64,000 nt of DNA from JAZKHT01 sp040385245 (GTDB taxonomy: Bacteria > Pseudomonadota > Alphaproteobacteria > Rhodobacterales > Rhodobacteraceae): assembly GCA_040385245.1 (NCBI GenBank), contig JAZKHT010000007.1, positions 248,001 to 312,000 on the forward strand, read 5' to 3'. This document shows positions 9,406 to 18,736 of this stretch, one piece after another. The notes beneath the pieces were generated by a model. The model did no database searches. It saw only the letters and a program-made list of their open reading frames with translations, and was not told the origin of the DNA. Numbering within the stretch: position 1 is the first letter of the stretch; every line of letters begins with the position of its first letter. Both the position numbers and the translations under genes were made by a program.

Positions 9406-10201
9406 CCGCGCCAGCATCGGGTTGCGCCTTGCGGCCATCGGGGGGCTGTTGTTCCTGCACCTGCCGATCCTGCTGATCTTCCTTTATGCCTTCACCACCG
9501 AAGAACGCAGCTATCAGTTCCCGCCCCCGGGTCTGACGACGCAATGGTTCGCCGTGGCGTGGAACCGCGCCGACATCTGGCCGCCGCTGTACCTGTCGTT
9601 GCAGGTGGCGACCGTGTCTACGGCGCTGGCGATGGTGCTGGGGTCGCTTGTCGCTGCCGCCATGGCGCGGACATCGTTTTTCGGGCGCGAACAGATATCC
9701 CTGCTGATCATCCTGCCCATCGCCCTTCCCGGTGTAATCACCGGCATGTCGTTGCGGTCGGCATTCTCGATGATGGATATCCCGTTTTCGACATGGACCA
9801 TCATCCTTGGCCACGCGACCTTTTGCATCGTCATCGTCTACAACAACGCGGTCGCCCGGTTTCGCCGTCTGTCGGGCGGCATATTGGAGGCGTCCGCCGA
9901 TCTGGGTGCCAATGCGTTTCAGACCTTTCGCCACGTCCTGTTGCCCAACCTTGGCACCGCCCTGCTGGCAGGGGGGATGCTGGCCTTTGCCCTGTCTTTT
10001 GACGAGGTGATCGTGACCACCTTTACCGCTGGCCAGCAAAGCACCCTGCCGATCTGGATGTTGCAGGAACTGGTGCGCCCGCGTCAGCGCCCCGTGACAA
10101 ACGTCGTCGCCATCGTCGTCTTTGCGGCGACCTTTCTTCCCATCCTCGCCGCCTATTACCTGACCCGTGGCGGGTCGGAAACCGCAGGCGCAGGCAAATG
10201 A
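9395..10201 (+). CDS. ydcV: Polyamine ABC transporter permease, YdcV/PotC-like
   Basis: 268 residues, six membrane segments, EAA motif EASADLGANAFQTFRHVLLP near residue 166. It pairs with the preceding permease to form the membrane channel. The start lies inside the ydcU gene. An ATG at the stop codon opens the next frame, but the aldehyde dehydrogenase probably begins 18 bases further on. Confidence 0.92.
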   Translation: MHSDRASIGLRLAAIGGLLFLHLPILLIFLYAFTTEERSYQFPPPGLTTQWFAVAWNRADIWPPLYLSLQVATVSTALAMVLGSLVAAAMARTSFFGREQISLLIILPIALPGVITGMSLRSAFSMMDIPFSTWTIILGHATFCIVIVYNNAVARFRRLSGGILEASADLGANAFQTFRHVLLPNLGTALLAGGMLAFALSFDEVIVTTFTAGQQSTLPIWMLQELVRPRQRPVTNVVAIVVFAATFLPILAAYYLTRGGSETAGAGK

Positions 10202-10215
10202 CACCGGAGGTTTTC

Positions 10216-11661
10216 ATGGATACCGCACCTATGACCATCGCCACGCAGCTTTTGATCGGGTCCAGCTTTGAGGCGGGGCAAGAAGCGCGCGAACAGGTTC
10301 TGAACCCGCGCACCGGTGCCCTGATCCTTGAGGTGCCAGAGGCATCGACCGCCCAGGTGGACCGTGCCGTCGCCGCCGCGCGCAAGGCATTCCTGTCGTG
10401 GTCACGCACCACACCATCGGAACGGTCCGCCGCCTTGCTGCGCATCGCTGACCGGGTCGAGGCAGAGGCGGACAGTTTCGCCGCGCTTGAGGCGTTGAAT
10501 TGCGGCAAGCCGATCAACGCCGCCCGCAATGACGAAATTCCCGCGATTGTGGACTGTTACCGCTTTTTCGCGGGTGCCGTCCGCTGTCAGACCGGATCGG
10601 TGGCAGGGGAATATCTGGCGGGTCACACGTCGATGATCCGCCGCGATCCGATTGGCGTCGTGGCATCAATTGCGCCGTGGAACTATCCGCTGATGATGAT
10701 GGCGTGGAAGCTTGGACCCGCCATCGGCGGCGGCAATACGGTGGTGTTCAAGCCGTCCGAACAAACGCCGCTGACCGCGCTGAAAATGGCGCGCATCCTG
10801 GCCGAAGAACTGCCCGAAGGGGTGGTCAGCGTCATTGCCGGGCGCGGGCAGACGGTGGGGAACTATCTGATCAACCATCCCGGCGTGGACATGATTTCGT
10901 TAACGGGCGACGTGGCGACCGGGAAAAAGATGCTGGATGCCGCCGCCAAGACGGTCAAGCGCACCCATCTGGAACTGGGGGGCAAGGCCCCGGTGATCGT
11001 GTTCGATGACGCCGATGTGGCCGAGGTGGTCGATGGCCTGCGCGCCTTTGGCTATTACAACGCAGGGCAGGATTGCACCGCCGCCTGCCGCATCTATGCG
11101 GGCAAAAAGATTTATGACCGGCTGGTGGCCGATCTGACCAGTGCCGTGTCTTCGATCACCCTGGGGGCCGAGGATGACACCACAAACGAGATTGGCCCGC
11201 TGATCAGCCTGCGCCAGCGCGACCGCGTGGCCAGTTTCGTGAACCGCGCCCGCGAATTGGCGCATGTGCAGGTGACAACGGGCGGCGAGGTGATGACCGA
11301 CGGTTTCTATTACCGCCCCACCGTCATCGCAGGCGCGCGTCAGGAAGATGAGATTGTGCGACGCGAGGTGTTTGGCCCGGTGGTTTCCATTACCCCGTTT
11401 GCGGACGTGGATACGGCGGTCGATTGGGCCAACGACAGCGACTATGGCCTTGCGTCATCAGTCTGGACCCGCGACGTGGGCCGCGCCATGGGCACCGCCG
11501 CCCGCCTGCGATATGGCTGCACCTGGGTGAACACGCATTTCATGCTGGTCAACGAAATGCCCCACGGCGGGTTGAAGCAATCCGGCTATGGCAAGGACAT
11601 GTCATCCTACGCGCTGGAGGATTACACCGTCGTGCGGCATGTCATGGTGAAGCACGGGTAA
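10216..11661 (+). CDS. patD: Aldehyde dehydrogenase, gamma-aminobutyraldehyde type (PatD/YdcW-like)
   Basis: 481-residue NAD-dependent aldehyde dehydrogenase. The catalytic Glu is in LELGGK and the catalytic Cys in NAGQDCTAACR, a form seen in E. coli PatD. The ATG at 10216 is preferred over 10198 because a GGAGG sits five bases upstream. In E. coli, PatD oxidises 4-aminobutanal from putrescine to GABA. As last gene of a ydcSTUV-patD operon it would process aminoaldehydes from the imported polyamine; no aminotransferase is adjacent. A betaine-aldehyde dehydrogenase activity is the main alternative. Confidence 0.88.
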   Translation: MDTAPMTIATQLLIGSSFEAGQEAREQVLNPRTGALILEVPEASTAQVDRAVAAARKAFLSWSRTTPSERSAALLRIADRVEAEADSFAALEALNCGKPINAARNDEIPAIVDCYRFFAGAVRCQTGSVAGEYLAGHTSMIRRDPIGVVASIAPWNYPLMMMAWKLGPAIGGGNTVVFKPSEQTPLTALKMARILAEELPEGVVSVIAGRGQTVGNYLINHPGVDMISLTGDVATGKKMLDAAAKTVKRTHLELGGKAPVIVFDDADVAEVVDGLRAFGYYNAGQDCTAACRIYAGKKIYDRLVADLTSAVSSITLGAEDDTTNEIGPLISLRQRDRVASFVNRARELAHVQVTTGGEVMTDGFYYRPTVIAGARQEDEIVRREVFGPVVSITPFADVDTAVDWANDSDYGLASSVWTRDVGRAMGTAARLRYGCTWVNTHFMLVNEMPHGGLKQSGYGKDMSSYALEDYTVVRHVMVKHG

Positions 11662-11939
11662 CCAAGCGTTCGCCAAGGGGTTGTTTCAGTATCCGCCGAA
11701 GCGCCGGGGAGTGCATAAAGAGTATCTTCGGTCCGCCTCACCTTTTGAATTGGCCCGCTCATGTGGATGGTGATCCTTGCAGGGGGATCATTTGCAGGAC
11801 ATCGGGTTGAGGTGGGGTACGCCTGATAAGGACAACGCCGGAACCAGCCCGAAGCACATGGTCGCGGTCGTTGGGTTAATAAAACGCACGTTTACCGATA
11901 CTTAGGAAGGATTTCTACCACGTTAGATTGCAAAGCTGC

Positions 11940-13088
11940 CTACATCAAGTTGCGTCCAGCACCCCGCCCCGCCCACCGACCGGTGGCCCAGCACGCGGTC
12001 AGCAGGTAGCCGCCGGTGGGGCCTTCCCAGTCCAGCATTTCGCCACAGGCGAATACGCCGGGTAGGGCGCGCAGCTCCAGATCGTCGGTCAGGGCGGCGC
12101 GGGTGATGCCGCCTGCGACGGAAATCGCTTCGTCCAGCGGGCGGGGGCCGGTGTGGACGATGGGCAGCGCCTTGATTGACTGCACAACGGCGATCCCGCG
12201 ACCGAATTCCTGCACCAATCCCACCGCCACCGGCGACAGACCCAGTTTGCGCAGGCGGTTGGCAACCGTCTCGCCGGGTTTCATCCGCGCCAGCCGGTCC
12301 GCGATCTGATCGACGGTCACATCCGGCATCAGGTCCACCGTAAGGGCGGCACCCTCGCGCAGCGCGCGGCTGACTGCATAGATCCCACCGCCTTCCAGCC
12401 CGCGCGCAGAAATGACGAACTCCCCACGCTCCACCTGCCCGCCCGCCATCAGCGCGGCCCCCTTGACCGGTGATCCGAAATGGCGGGCCATGTGCGGCGT
12501 CCAATCCACTGTGAAGCCCATGTTCGCGGGACGAAAAGGCGCGATATCCACGCCCTTTTCCCGCAGCCACGGTACCCAGGCGGCATCAGAGCCAAGGCGC
12601 GACCAACTGGCCCCGCCCAATGCCAGCACCGTGACGCGCGGATGCAGGACGACATGGCCCTGCGGTGTGTCGAACGCAAATCCCATGCCGTCAAAGCCCG
12701 TCCAACGCCAGCGCAGGCGCAGATCCACCCCTGCCGCCGCCAGCCGCACCAACCACGCCCGCAACAGGGGCGAGGCTTTCATCGCAACCGGAAACACCCG
12801 CCCCGACGATCCAGTGAACACGTCCTGCCCCAAGGCACGGCACCAGTCTTGCACCTGCGTCGGGCCGAATTCGGCCAGCATCGGCGACAGCCACCCCGCA
12901 TCGTACTGCGCGCCAAACGCGGCCAGCGGTTCATCCTTGGTGACGTTCAGCCCGGATTTCCCGGCCATCAGGAATTTGCGGCCCGCGCTGGATTTGGCTT
13001 CGGCCACCACGACGCGGTGCCCGGCGGCAGCCAATTCCTCTGCCGCCATCAGCCCGGCAGGCCCGGCCCCGATCACCAGCGCATCCAT
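11940..13088 (-). CDS. FAD-dependent oxidoreductase of the BaiN/HI0933 (TIGR03862-like) family
   Basis: 382 residues from the ATG at 13088, where the dinucleotide-binding motif begins at once (ALVIGAGPAGLMAAEELA). The AGRKFLMAGKSGLNVT stretch is characteristic of this flavoprotein family, and the C-terminus has GVFACGEMLDWEGPTGGYLL closing the FAD site. The physiological substrate of most members is unknown. A start at 13139 would overlap the divergent HNH gene. The 278 bases between this gene and patD hold no gene that I can see. Confidence 0.87.
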   Translation of the reverse strand: MDALVIGAGPAGLMAAEELAAAGHRVVVAEAKSSAGRKFLMAGKSGLNVTKDEPLAAFGAQYDAGWLSPMLAEFGPTQVQDWCRALGQDVFTGSSGRVFPVAMKASPLLRAWLVRLAAAGVDLRLRWRWTGFDGMGFAFDTPQGHVVLHPRVTVLALGGASWSRLGSDAAWVPWLREKGVDIAPFRPANMGFTVDWTPHMARHFGSPVKGAALMAGGQVERGEFVISARGLEGGGIYAVSRALREGAALTVDLMPDVTVDQIADRLARMKPGETVANRLRKLGLSPVAVGLVQEFGRGIAVVQSIKALPIVHTGPRPLDEAISVAGGITRAALTDDLELRALPGVFACGEMLDWEGPTGGYLLTACWATGRWAGRGAGRNLM

Positions 13089-13147
13089 GGCTTGCCCCCA
13101 ATCGCATCCCGCACCATCCTGTGCCAACAAACGCCGCAAAGGACAAC

Positions 13148-13465
13148 ATGGACGACGACGCGCCCACCCCGATCTGCCCGCTGTGCCTGCGCCCCATTCC
13201 GCAAGGGGTGCCGCAAAGCCTGCACCATCTGATCCCTAAACTGAAAGGCGGCCGCAAAGGCCCGCAGGTCTTGCTGCACGACATCTGTCACAAGGAAATT
13301 CACGCCCGCTACAAGGAAAGCGAACTTGCGCGCACCTACAATACGCCCGAGGCGCTGCGCGCCGATGCGCGGTTGGCGGATTTTCTGGAATGGGTTGCCA
13401 AGCGCCCGCCGGAATTTCTAAGCCGGGTTCCCGGCAGCGAAAAGGGCGACAGGCGCAAACGCTGA
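13148..13465 (+). CDS. Small HNH endonuclease-family protein
   Basis: 105 residues from the ATG at 13148, which has AAAGGA just upstream; an earlier in-frame ATG at 13121 lacks this. A CPLC pair near residue 10, LHHLIPKLKGG and the ICHKEIHA stretch make a metal-binding HNH (beta-beta-alpha) core. Such stand-alone small HNH proteins occur widely in Rhodobacterales chromosomes. Whether it cuts DNA is not known; nothing adjacent suggests a restriction system. Divergent from the flavoprotein gene. Confidence 0.8.
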   Translation: MDDDAPTPICPLCLRPIPQGVPQSLHHLIPKLKGGRKGPQVLLHDICHKEIHARYKESELARTYNTPEALRADARLADFLEWVAKRPPEFLSRVPGSEKGDRRKR

Positions 13466-13471
13466 TCCTCC

Positions 13472-14080
13472 TCAGACCATATGCTTGATCGCGGCGACAT
13501 GGTCCGCCGAAGCCGCCAGGGCATCGGCGGCCAACATGCGCGCCTCGGCCATCAAGTCGTCGTCGGTCAGGCGGTCAACCAACCCCCAGTCCAGCGCCTG
13601 TGCGGCACTGATGCGCGCCCCGGCCATCAGGATCATCTTCGCGCGCGCAGGCCCCACCAATGCGGTCAGCCGCCCCGGATCGGCAGGTTGCGGCAGATAT
13701 CCCAGCCGCATCACCGGGTAAAAGAACGACGCCCCCGGCACCGCCAAGCGCAGATCGCAGGCCAGCGCCATGCCAAACGCCCCGCCTGCCAGCGTGCCGT
13801 TCAGCGCGCAGATCGTCAGACAGGGCAGCGCGGCAATCCGGTTTGACACACGGTCCCACATGGGATCGACGGCCAGACCTGCCCGCGCCTGATCCAGATC
13901 GGCCCCGGCGGAAAAGACCTTGCCCGTCCCCGTCAGGATCAGCGCCCGCGCGCCCGCATCCGCAGCCTGCACGACTGCGCTGTCCAGTGCTGTCAACATA
14001 TCCCGCGTCAAGGCATTCGCCTTGTCGGGGCGGTTCAACGTCACCGTCCACAGCCCGTCTTCTGCGCCAACCCCGATCAT
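13472..14080 (-). CDS. Enoyl-CoA hydratase/isomerase family protein
   Basis: 202-residue crotonase-fold protein, short for the family (about 260). It has LNRPDKANALT near residue 14, FSAGADLDQA, and the oxyanion loop LNGTLAGGAFGMALACDLRLA. One of the two usual catalytic glutamates appears replaced (YPVMRLGYLPQP), so hydratase activity is uncertain. The ATG overlaps the stop of the upstream SDR gene (ATGA), so the pair forms an operon. Confidence 0.85.
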   Translation of the reverse strand: MIGVGAEDGLWTVTLNRPDKANALTRDMLTALDSAVVQAADAGARALILTGTGKVFSAGADLDQARAGLAVDPMWDRVSNRIAALPCLTICALNGTLAGGAFGMALACDLRLAVPGASFFYPVMRLGYLPQPADPGRLTALVGPARAKMILMAGARISAAQALDWGLVDRLTDDDLMAEARMLAADALAASADHVAAIKHMV

Positions 14081-14814
14081 AGCAGCCCGACCGACCGCCG
14101 CACCCCTTTGTCGCGCAACGAGATGTCTTGCCCCAGCCACGCATCCGCGGCGGGTCCGCACATCCACAGCAGCGCCCGTGCGGGCCAATCGGCGGGGATA
14201 TGCACGGACGGGTCAAGCTGGCTTATCGGGTTCACGCCGCTTGCCTTGATCTTGACCTGCATCTCGGTCGCGACCGTTCCGGGCGACAGGCCCAACACGC
14301 GCAGGCCGTGGGCCGCCTCTTCCAGATGGGCGGCGCGGGTCAACATCAGGGCACCCGCCTTGCCCGCACAATAGGCGCTCCACCCTTCCATGACGTTGAC
14401 GGCGGCACCGGATGACACGGTGATGATGGTCCCTGCCCCTTGGGCACGCATCACCGGGATAACAGCGCGCATCCCGTGGAAGACGCCTTTCAGGTTGATG
14501 TCGATGGCCTTGCCCCAATCGACGGGGTCCGCCTCGGCCAATGGCGCGATCGGTTCGATCACGCCTGCGTTGCCGATCAACACGTCGATGCGCCCGTGCC
14601 GGTCTGTCACCGCCTGCATCGCCGCCTGCACCTGATCCCACTGGCTGACATCGCATTGCAGCGCCATGCCGTTCAGGGACGCGGCCCGCTGCTGCACCGC
14701 ATCAAAGCTGCGCGCCAACAGCACGACCTGCGCCCCTGCAGCCGCAAAGACGTCCGCCGCCGCCGCTCCGATACCCCGGCTTGCGCCGGCAATGACCACA
14801 ACCTTGCCTTGCAT
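14077..14814 (-). CDS. Short-chain dehydrogenase/reductase (SDR) family oxidoreductase
   Basis: 245 residues of the classical SDR type: cofactor motif GASRGIG at residues 10-16, NAG near 84, catalytic Ser in VSSGAA, and the YxxxK pair as YCAGK. Co-translated with the downstream crotonase-family gene. A 3-hydroxyacyl-type substrate is possible from that context but cannot be read from the sequence. Confidence 0.9.
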   Translation of the reverse strand: MQGKVVVIAGASRGIGAAAADVFAAAGAQVVLLARSFDAVQQRAASLNGMALQCDVSQWDQVQAAMQAVTDRHGRIDVLIGNAGVIEPIAPLAEADPVDWGKAIDINLKGVFHGMRAVIPVMRAQGAGTIITVSSGAAVNVMEGWSAYCAGKAGALMLTRAAHLEEAAHGLRVLGLSPGTVATEMQVKIKASGVNPISQLDPSVHIPADWPARALLWMCGPAADAWLGQDISLRDKGVRRSVGLL

Positions 14815-14947
14815 GACTGCCTCCCCTGTTCAATTTCGTGTCCCAGCGATACCCGATCAATCGCCGCAACGGAATCCCTTGACCCTGTCCCAACCTAAGG
14901 GGATGCTTTGTGTCAAATTATGTTTTTTTCCACCGGAAGGGTTTATT

Positions 14948-16465
14948 ATGAAACACTGGACGTTCGCGGGAAGTACCGCGCTTGTTACGCTTGCCCTGAC
15001 CGCGCCGTCCTGGGCCGATGTCACCCCCGAAGAGGTGTGGCAAAACTGGCAGGATCTTAGCGCCGCCTATGGCCAGACCATCACGACCGAAAGCGTGGAA
15101 CGCGACGGCGACACCCTGGTGGTGACCGGGTTGCAGATGGCCTATGCCAAGGATGACGTGTCGGCGACCGGCACCATTGTCGAACTGCGCCTGCGCGATA
15201 CAGGGGATGGCGCGGTGGAAATCACCATGTCGGACACCATTCCGTTCGACATGACCGTCCCCGCTGAAGAGGAGGGCGGCACGCCCACCGAAATCGGCCT
15301 GCTGATCACCCAGCCGGGAATGGTCGTGATTGCCGCAGGCGATGTGGCCGAGACCAGCTATGATTTCACCGCGCCGTCCGTGACCGTCGCCCTGGACAGC
15401 ATCGAAGGCGTCGATGCTGAAAAGGTCGAAATGGACGCGGAGTTTGTGCTGACCAATATGGCGGGCAAATACCTTTTGGGTGGCACGGCAGACGCCCGCG
15501 GCATCAATTCCAGCTTTCAGGCCGACAGCGTTGCCATCAACGTGTCAGGGTCAAACCCCGAAGATCAAAGCAGCGGTGTCTTTGCCGTGACGATGGCCGA
15601 TCTGTCCGGCACTACCAACGGCACCTTCCTCGACATGGCCGCGATGGAGGATATGGCCGCAGCCCTGAAAGCCGGGTTCGCGACCGAAGGCACCTTTGCC
15701 TATGGCGCGACCACCTACAGCTTTGACGTGACCGAAGCGACCGGCCCAACCAAGATGACCGGCACCGCAGACGGCGGCAATCTGACCTTTGCGCTGGACG
15801 CCACGCGCATGGCCTATGGCGGCAGCGCGAAAGCGGCGTCGATGACGATCAGCGGCCCGGAAATCCCCTTCCCCGAATTGGCCTTTGGCTATTCCGAAGC
15901 GGCGTTCAACTTTGAAATGCCGGTTGGTCCCACGCCGGAACCTGCCAATTTCGCCTTGCTGACAAAGCTGGTCGATGTCACAGTCTCGGATGATCTTTGG
16001 GGCATGATCGATCCTGCCGCCAGCCTGCCGCGCGATCCGGCGACCATCGTGATCGACACCACCGGCACGGCCAAGCTGACGGCCAGCATCATGGACCCTG
16101 CCGCAATGGAGACGCTGGGCGACACCCCCCCGGGAGAGTTGTACTCGCTGGACGTGAACGAGATTCGCGCCAGCATCGCCGGGGCCGAATTGACCGGGGC
16201 GGGGGCCTTCACCTTTGATAACACCGACCTTGTGACCTTTGGCGGCATGCCTGCCCCCACCGGCAAACTGGACCTGAAGCTGGTCGGCGGCAACACCCTG
16301 ATGGACCGTCTTGTCGCCATGGGGCTACTGCCCGAAGATCAGGTGATGGGATTCCGCATGATGCTGTCGATGTTCGCCAACGCCGGTCCCGGCGAGGACG
16401 AGCTGAATTCCACGTTGGAGTTCAAGGACAAGGGCTTCTTCGCCAACGGCCAGCGCCTGCAATAA
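14948..16465 (+). CDS. DUF2125-type periplasmic protein
   Basis: 505 residues with a signal peptide (ALTAPSWAD, cleavage near residue 22) and a long beta-rich mature part with no membrane segment. Layout and length fit the alphaproteobacterial DUF2125 family, function unknown. The start is the ATG that opens the signal peptide, with GGAAGGG upstream. It stands alone, bounded by a divergent operon on the left and a hairpin terminator on the right. Confidence 0.78.
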   Translation: MKHWTFAGSTALVTLALTAPSWADVTPEEVWQNWQDLSAAYGQTITTESVERDGDTLVVTGLQMAYAKDDVSATGTIVELRLRDTGDGAVEITMSDTIPFDMTVPAEEEGGTPTEIGLLITQPGMVVIAAGDVAETSYDFTAPSVTVALDSIEGVDAEKVEMDAEFVLTNMAGKYLLGGTADARGINSSFQADSVAINVSGSNPEDQSSGVFAVTMADLSGTTNGTFLDMAAMEDMAAALKAGFATEGTFAYGATTYSFDVTEATGPTKMTGTADGGNLTFALDATRMAYGGSAKAASMTISGPEIPFPELAFGYSEAAFNFEMPVGPTPEPANFALLTKLVDVTVSDDLWGMIDPAASLPRDPATIVIDTTGTAKLTASIMDPAAMETLGDTPPGELYSLDVNEIRASIAGAELTGAGAFTFDNTDLVTFGGMPAPTGKLDLKLVGGNTLMDRLVAMGLLPEDQVMGFRMMLSMFANAGPGEDELNSTLEFKDKGFFANGQRLQ

Positions 16466-16481
16466 GGCCGCGCGCACCATC

Positions 16482-16509
16482 AGGGGCCCCTGCTGCGGCG
16501 GGGGCCCCT
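16482..16509 (+). terminator. Rho-independent terminator after the DUF2125 gene
   Basis: A perfect 9-bp inverted repeat (AGGGGCCCC / GGGGCCCCT) with a 10-base loop, followed by TTGCTTTT. It lies 16 bases after the stop. Confidence 0.85.
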
Positions 16510-16579
16510 TTGCTTTTGCATGGCTTGCAGACAACCGCCCGGCGGACTACCTCGGACAGAACACGCAACAGGAGCTGCC

Positions 16580-17926
16580 ATGACATCCGCATCGCTTTCC
16601 GACCTGACCGCACGGCTGCTGGACGCGGCAAAGGCTGCGGGGGCCGACTCCGCCGATGCGCTGGCGGTGGCTGGCACGTCTGTGTCAATCGACGTGCGGG
16701 CGGGACGGTTGGAACAGGCCGAACGGGCCGAGGCCACCGAAATCGGGCTGCGTGTTCTGATCGGCGGCAGGCAGGCCTGCGTTTCGGCGTCCGACCTGTC
16801 GCAAGCCACGATCACCGCCCTGGCCGAACGCGCCGTCGCCATGGCGCGCGAGGCGCCGGTTGATCCGACCGTTGGCCTGGCCGATCCATCGCAACTGGCG
16901 CACGGCTGGGATATCGCGGCTTTCGATCTGCAAGACCCTGCTGCAGAACCCTCGCCCGCCGCGTTAGAGGATGATTGCCGCCGCGTCGAATCTGCCGCGC
17001 TTGCCGCGACGGGGATCACGCAGGTGGAATGTTCCGCCGGGTATTCTGCACGTCAGATGTATCTGGCCGCGTCCAACGGTTTTTCCGGCGGGTATGGACG
17101 CACGTCCCGGTCATTGTCTGCCGTCGCCTTTACCGGGTCGGGCACGGCGATGGAACGGGATTGGGCGGGCGAATCGCGCACCTATCAGGCCGATCTGCCG
17201 GATGCTGTTGGCCTCGGCGCGCTTGCCGCCGAACGTGCGTTGCAGCGCGCGGGGTCCACCCGGCCAAAGACCGGGGCCTATCCTGTTCTGTACGATGAAC
17301 GGGTGGCATCGTCTTTGATCGGTCATTTGCTGGGGGCCATAAACGGTATTGCCATCGCGCGCGGCGCATCGTGGCTGATGGGTGCATTGGGCACCCAAGT
17401 TCTGCCGTCGGAGCTGTCGGTGATCGAAGACCCGCACCGCCCCCGCATCAGCGGATCGCGCCCTTTCGATGGCGAAGGTCTGCCCACTGCCCGCCGCGCC
17501 ATCGTTGAGGACGGCATCCTGATGGGCTGGACGCTGGACCTTGGCACCGCGCGCAAACTGGGGATGCACAGCACTGCCAACGCATCGCGCGGCACATCCT
17601 CGCCCCCGTCGCCGTCGACATCGAACATCGACCTGACACAAGGCACACGCACGCGCGACGACCTGATCCGCGACATGGGCACGGGGCTGCTGGTGACGTC
17701 GATGATCGGATCGACGATCAACCCGACCACCGGCGATTATTCGCGTGGGGCGTCGGGGTTCTGGGTGGAAAACGGCCAGATCATGCATCCGGTGAACGAA
17801 TGCACCATCGCGGGCAATCTGCGCGACATGCTGATGCGTCTGACCCCCGCCAATGACGCGCGCGCGCATTTGTCCACCCGCGTGCCCAGCCTGCTGGTCG
17901 AAGGGATGACCCTTGCCGGAGCGTGA
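16580..17926 (+). CDS. pmbA: PmbA/TldE-type metalloprotease-family protein
   Basis: 448 residues of the TldD/PmbA (modulator of gyrase) family. GGAG lies five bases before the ATG at 16580. The C-terminal half has the long beta domain ending in GASGFWVENGQIMHPVNECTIAGNLRDML. I see no HExxxH zinc motif, which fits the E (PmbA) subunit rather than the catalytic TldD. In E. coli, TldD/E matures microcin B17 and degrades CcdA. No tldD is nearby. It overlaps the next gene by 14 bases. Confidence 0.88.
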   Translation: MTSASLSDLTARLLDAAKAAGADSADALAVAGTSVSIDVRAGRLEQAERAEATEIGLRVLIGGRQACVSASDLSQATITALAERAVAMAREAPVDPTVGLADPSQLAHGWDIAAFDLQDPAAEPSPAALEDDCRRVESAALAATGITQVECSAGYSARQMYLAASNGFSGGYGRTSRSLSAVAFTGSGTAMERDWAGESRTYQADLPDAVGLGALAAERALQRAGSTRPKTGAYPVLYDERVASSLIGHLLGAINGIAIARGASWLMGALGTQVLPSELSVIEDPHRPRISGSRPFDGEGLPTARRAIVEDGILMGWTLDLGTARKLGMHSTANASRGTSSPPSPSTSNIDLTQGTRTRDDLIRDMGTGLLVTSMIGSTINPTTGDYSRGASGFWVENGQIMHPVNECTIAGNLRDMLMRLTPANDARAHLSTRVPSLLVEGMTLAGA

Positions 17927-18695
17927 CCTTGATCTGTTGATAGACGCGGCCCGTATCGCAGGGCAGATCGCCCTGCGCTATTGGAAGCGCGACCCGCAGG
18001 TCTGGCAAAAAGGCGGCGATGAAGGCCCGGTGACCGAGGCGGATCTTGCGGTGAATGACGCCCTGTCCGATCACCTGCGCACCGCCCGCCCGACCTATGG
18101 CTGGTTGTCCGAGGAAAGCGCGGATGACCCCGCACGGCTGGATTGCGAACATGTGTACATATTGGACCCCATCGACGGCACCCGCGCCTTTATTGCGGGC
18201 GAAGATACGTTTTCCCACTCCATCGCCGTAGCGCGTAATGGCGTCGTCACCGCTGGCGTGGTCTTTGTCCCGGTGCTGGACCGGATGTTCGCCGCAACGG
18301 CGGACGGTCCCGCCACACTGAACGGCGACGCCATATATGCCAGCCAGATCAACGGCATCGATGGCGCGACGATCCTGTCGCCCGGTGCCAACATGCATCC
18401 CGATCTGTGGCCGGGTGGTGTGCCCGACATCAAGCGCAGCTTTCGCCCATCTGTTGCCTACCGTCTGGCCCTTGTGGCGCAAGGTCGGTTCGACGGAATG
18501 CTGTCATTCCGCAATGCGTGGGAGTGGGACATCGCGGCGGGCAGTCTGATTGCAACCCGCGCTGGCGCCGTTGTCACCGATCGCCACAACCAACTGCTGC
18601 GGTTTAACGCGGCCACACCGCGTGCCACGGGCGTGTTGGCCGCGGCCCCCCTGCTGCATGCCGCCCTGATGGCGCGAATGACCCCCACCCCATAG
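17913..18695 (+). CDS. Inositol monophosphatase-family phosphatase (CysQ/SuhB type)
   Basis: 260 residues, probably started at a TTG with AAGGGA upstream inside the pmbA gene. Metal-binding motifs of the lithium-sensitive phosphatase family are intact: EES near residue 68, DPIDGTRAF near 86-94, and WEWDIAAG near 207. Substrates could be inositol phosphate, 3'-phosphoadenosine phosphate or histidinol phosphate; the sequence alone does not decide. Confidence 0.85.
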   Translation: MPERDLDLLIDAARIAGQIALRYWKRDPQVWQKGGDEGPVTEADLAVNDALSDHLRTARPTYGWLSEESADDPARLDCEHVYILDPIDGTRAFIAGEDTFSHSIAVARNGVVTAGVVFVPVLDRMFAATADGPATLNGDAIYASQINGIDGATILSPGANMHPDLWPGGVPDIKRSFRPSVAYRLALVAQGRFDGMLSFRNAWEWDIAAGSLIATRAGAVVTDRHNQLLRFNAATPRATGVLAAAPLLHAALMARMTPTP

Positions 18696-18699
18696 CAAA

Positions 18700-18729
18700 A
18701 GGCCGCGCCCCTTTCGGAAAGCGCGGCCT
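18700..18729. terminator. Bidirectional terminator between convergent genes
   Basis: A 9-bp perfect stem (AGGCCGCGC / GCGCGGCCT) with a 12-base loop lies between the phosphatase stop and the helicase stop. It is preceded by AAA on the top strand, so it may act better for the leftward transcript. Confidence 0.7.
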
Positions 18730-18736
18730 GATCAGA

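Noticed and set aside
11662..11939. Possible gene remnant between patD and the flavoprotein
   Set aside because: Short frames only, with no recognisable domain, ribosome site or repeat ends of an insertion sequence.
13148..13465. HNH gene as part of a restriction system
   Set aside because: No methyltransferase or specificity gene is adjacent; the neighbours are metabolic.
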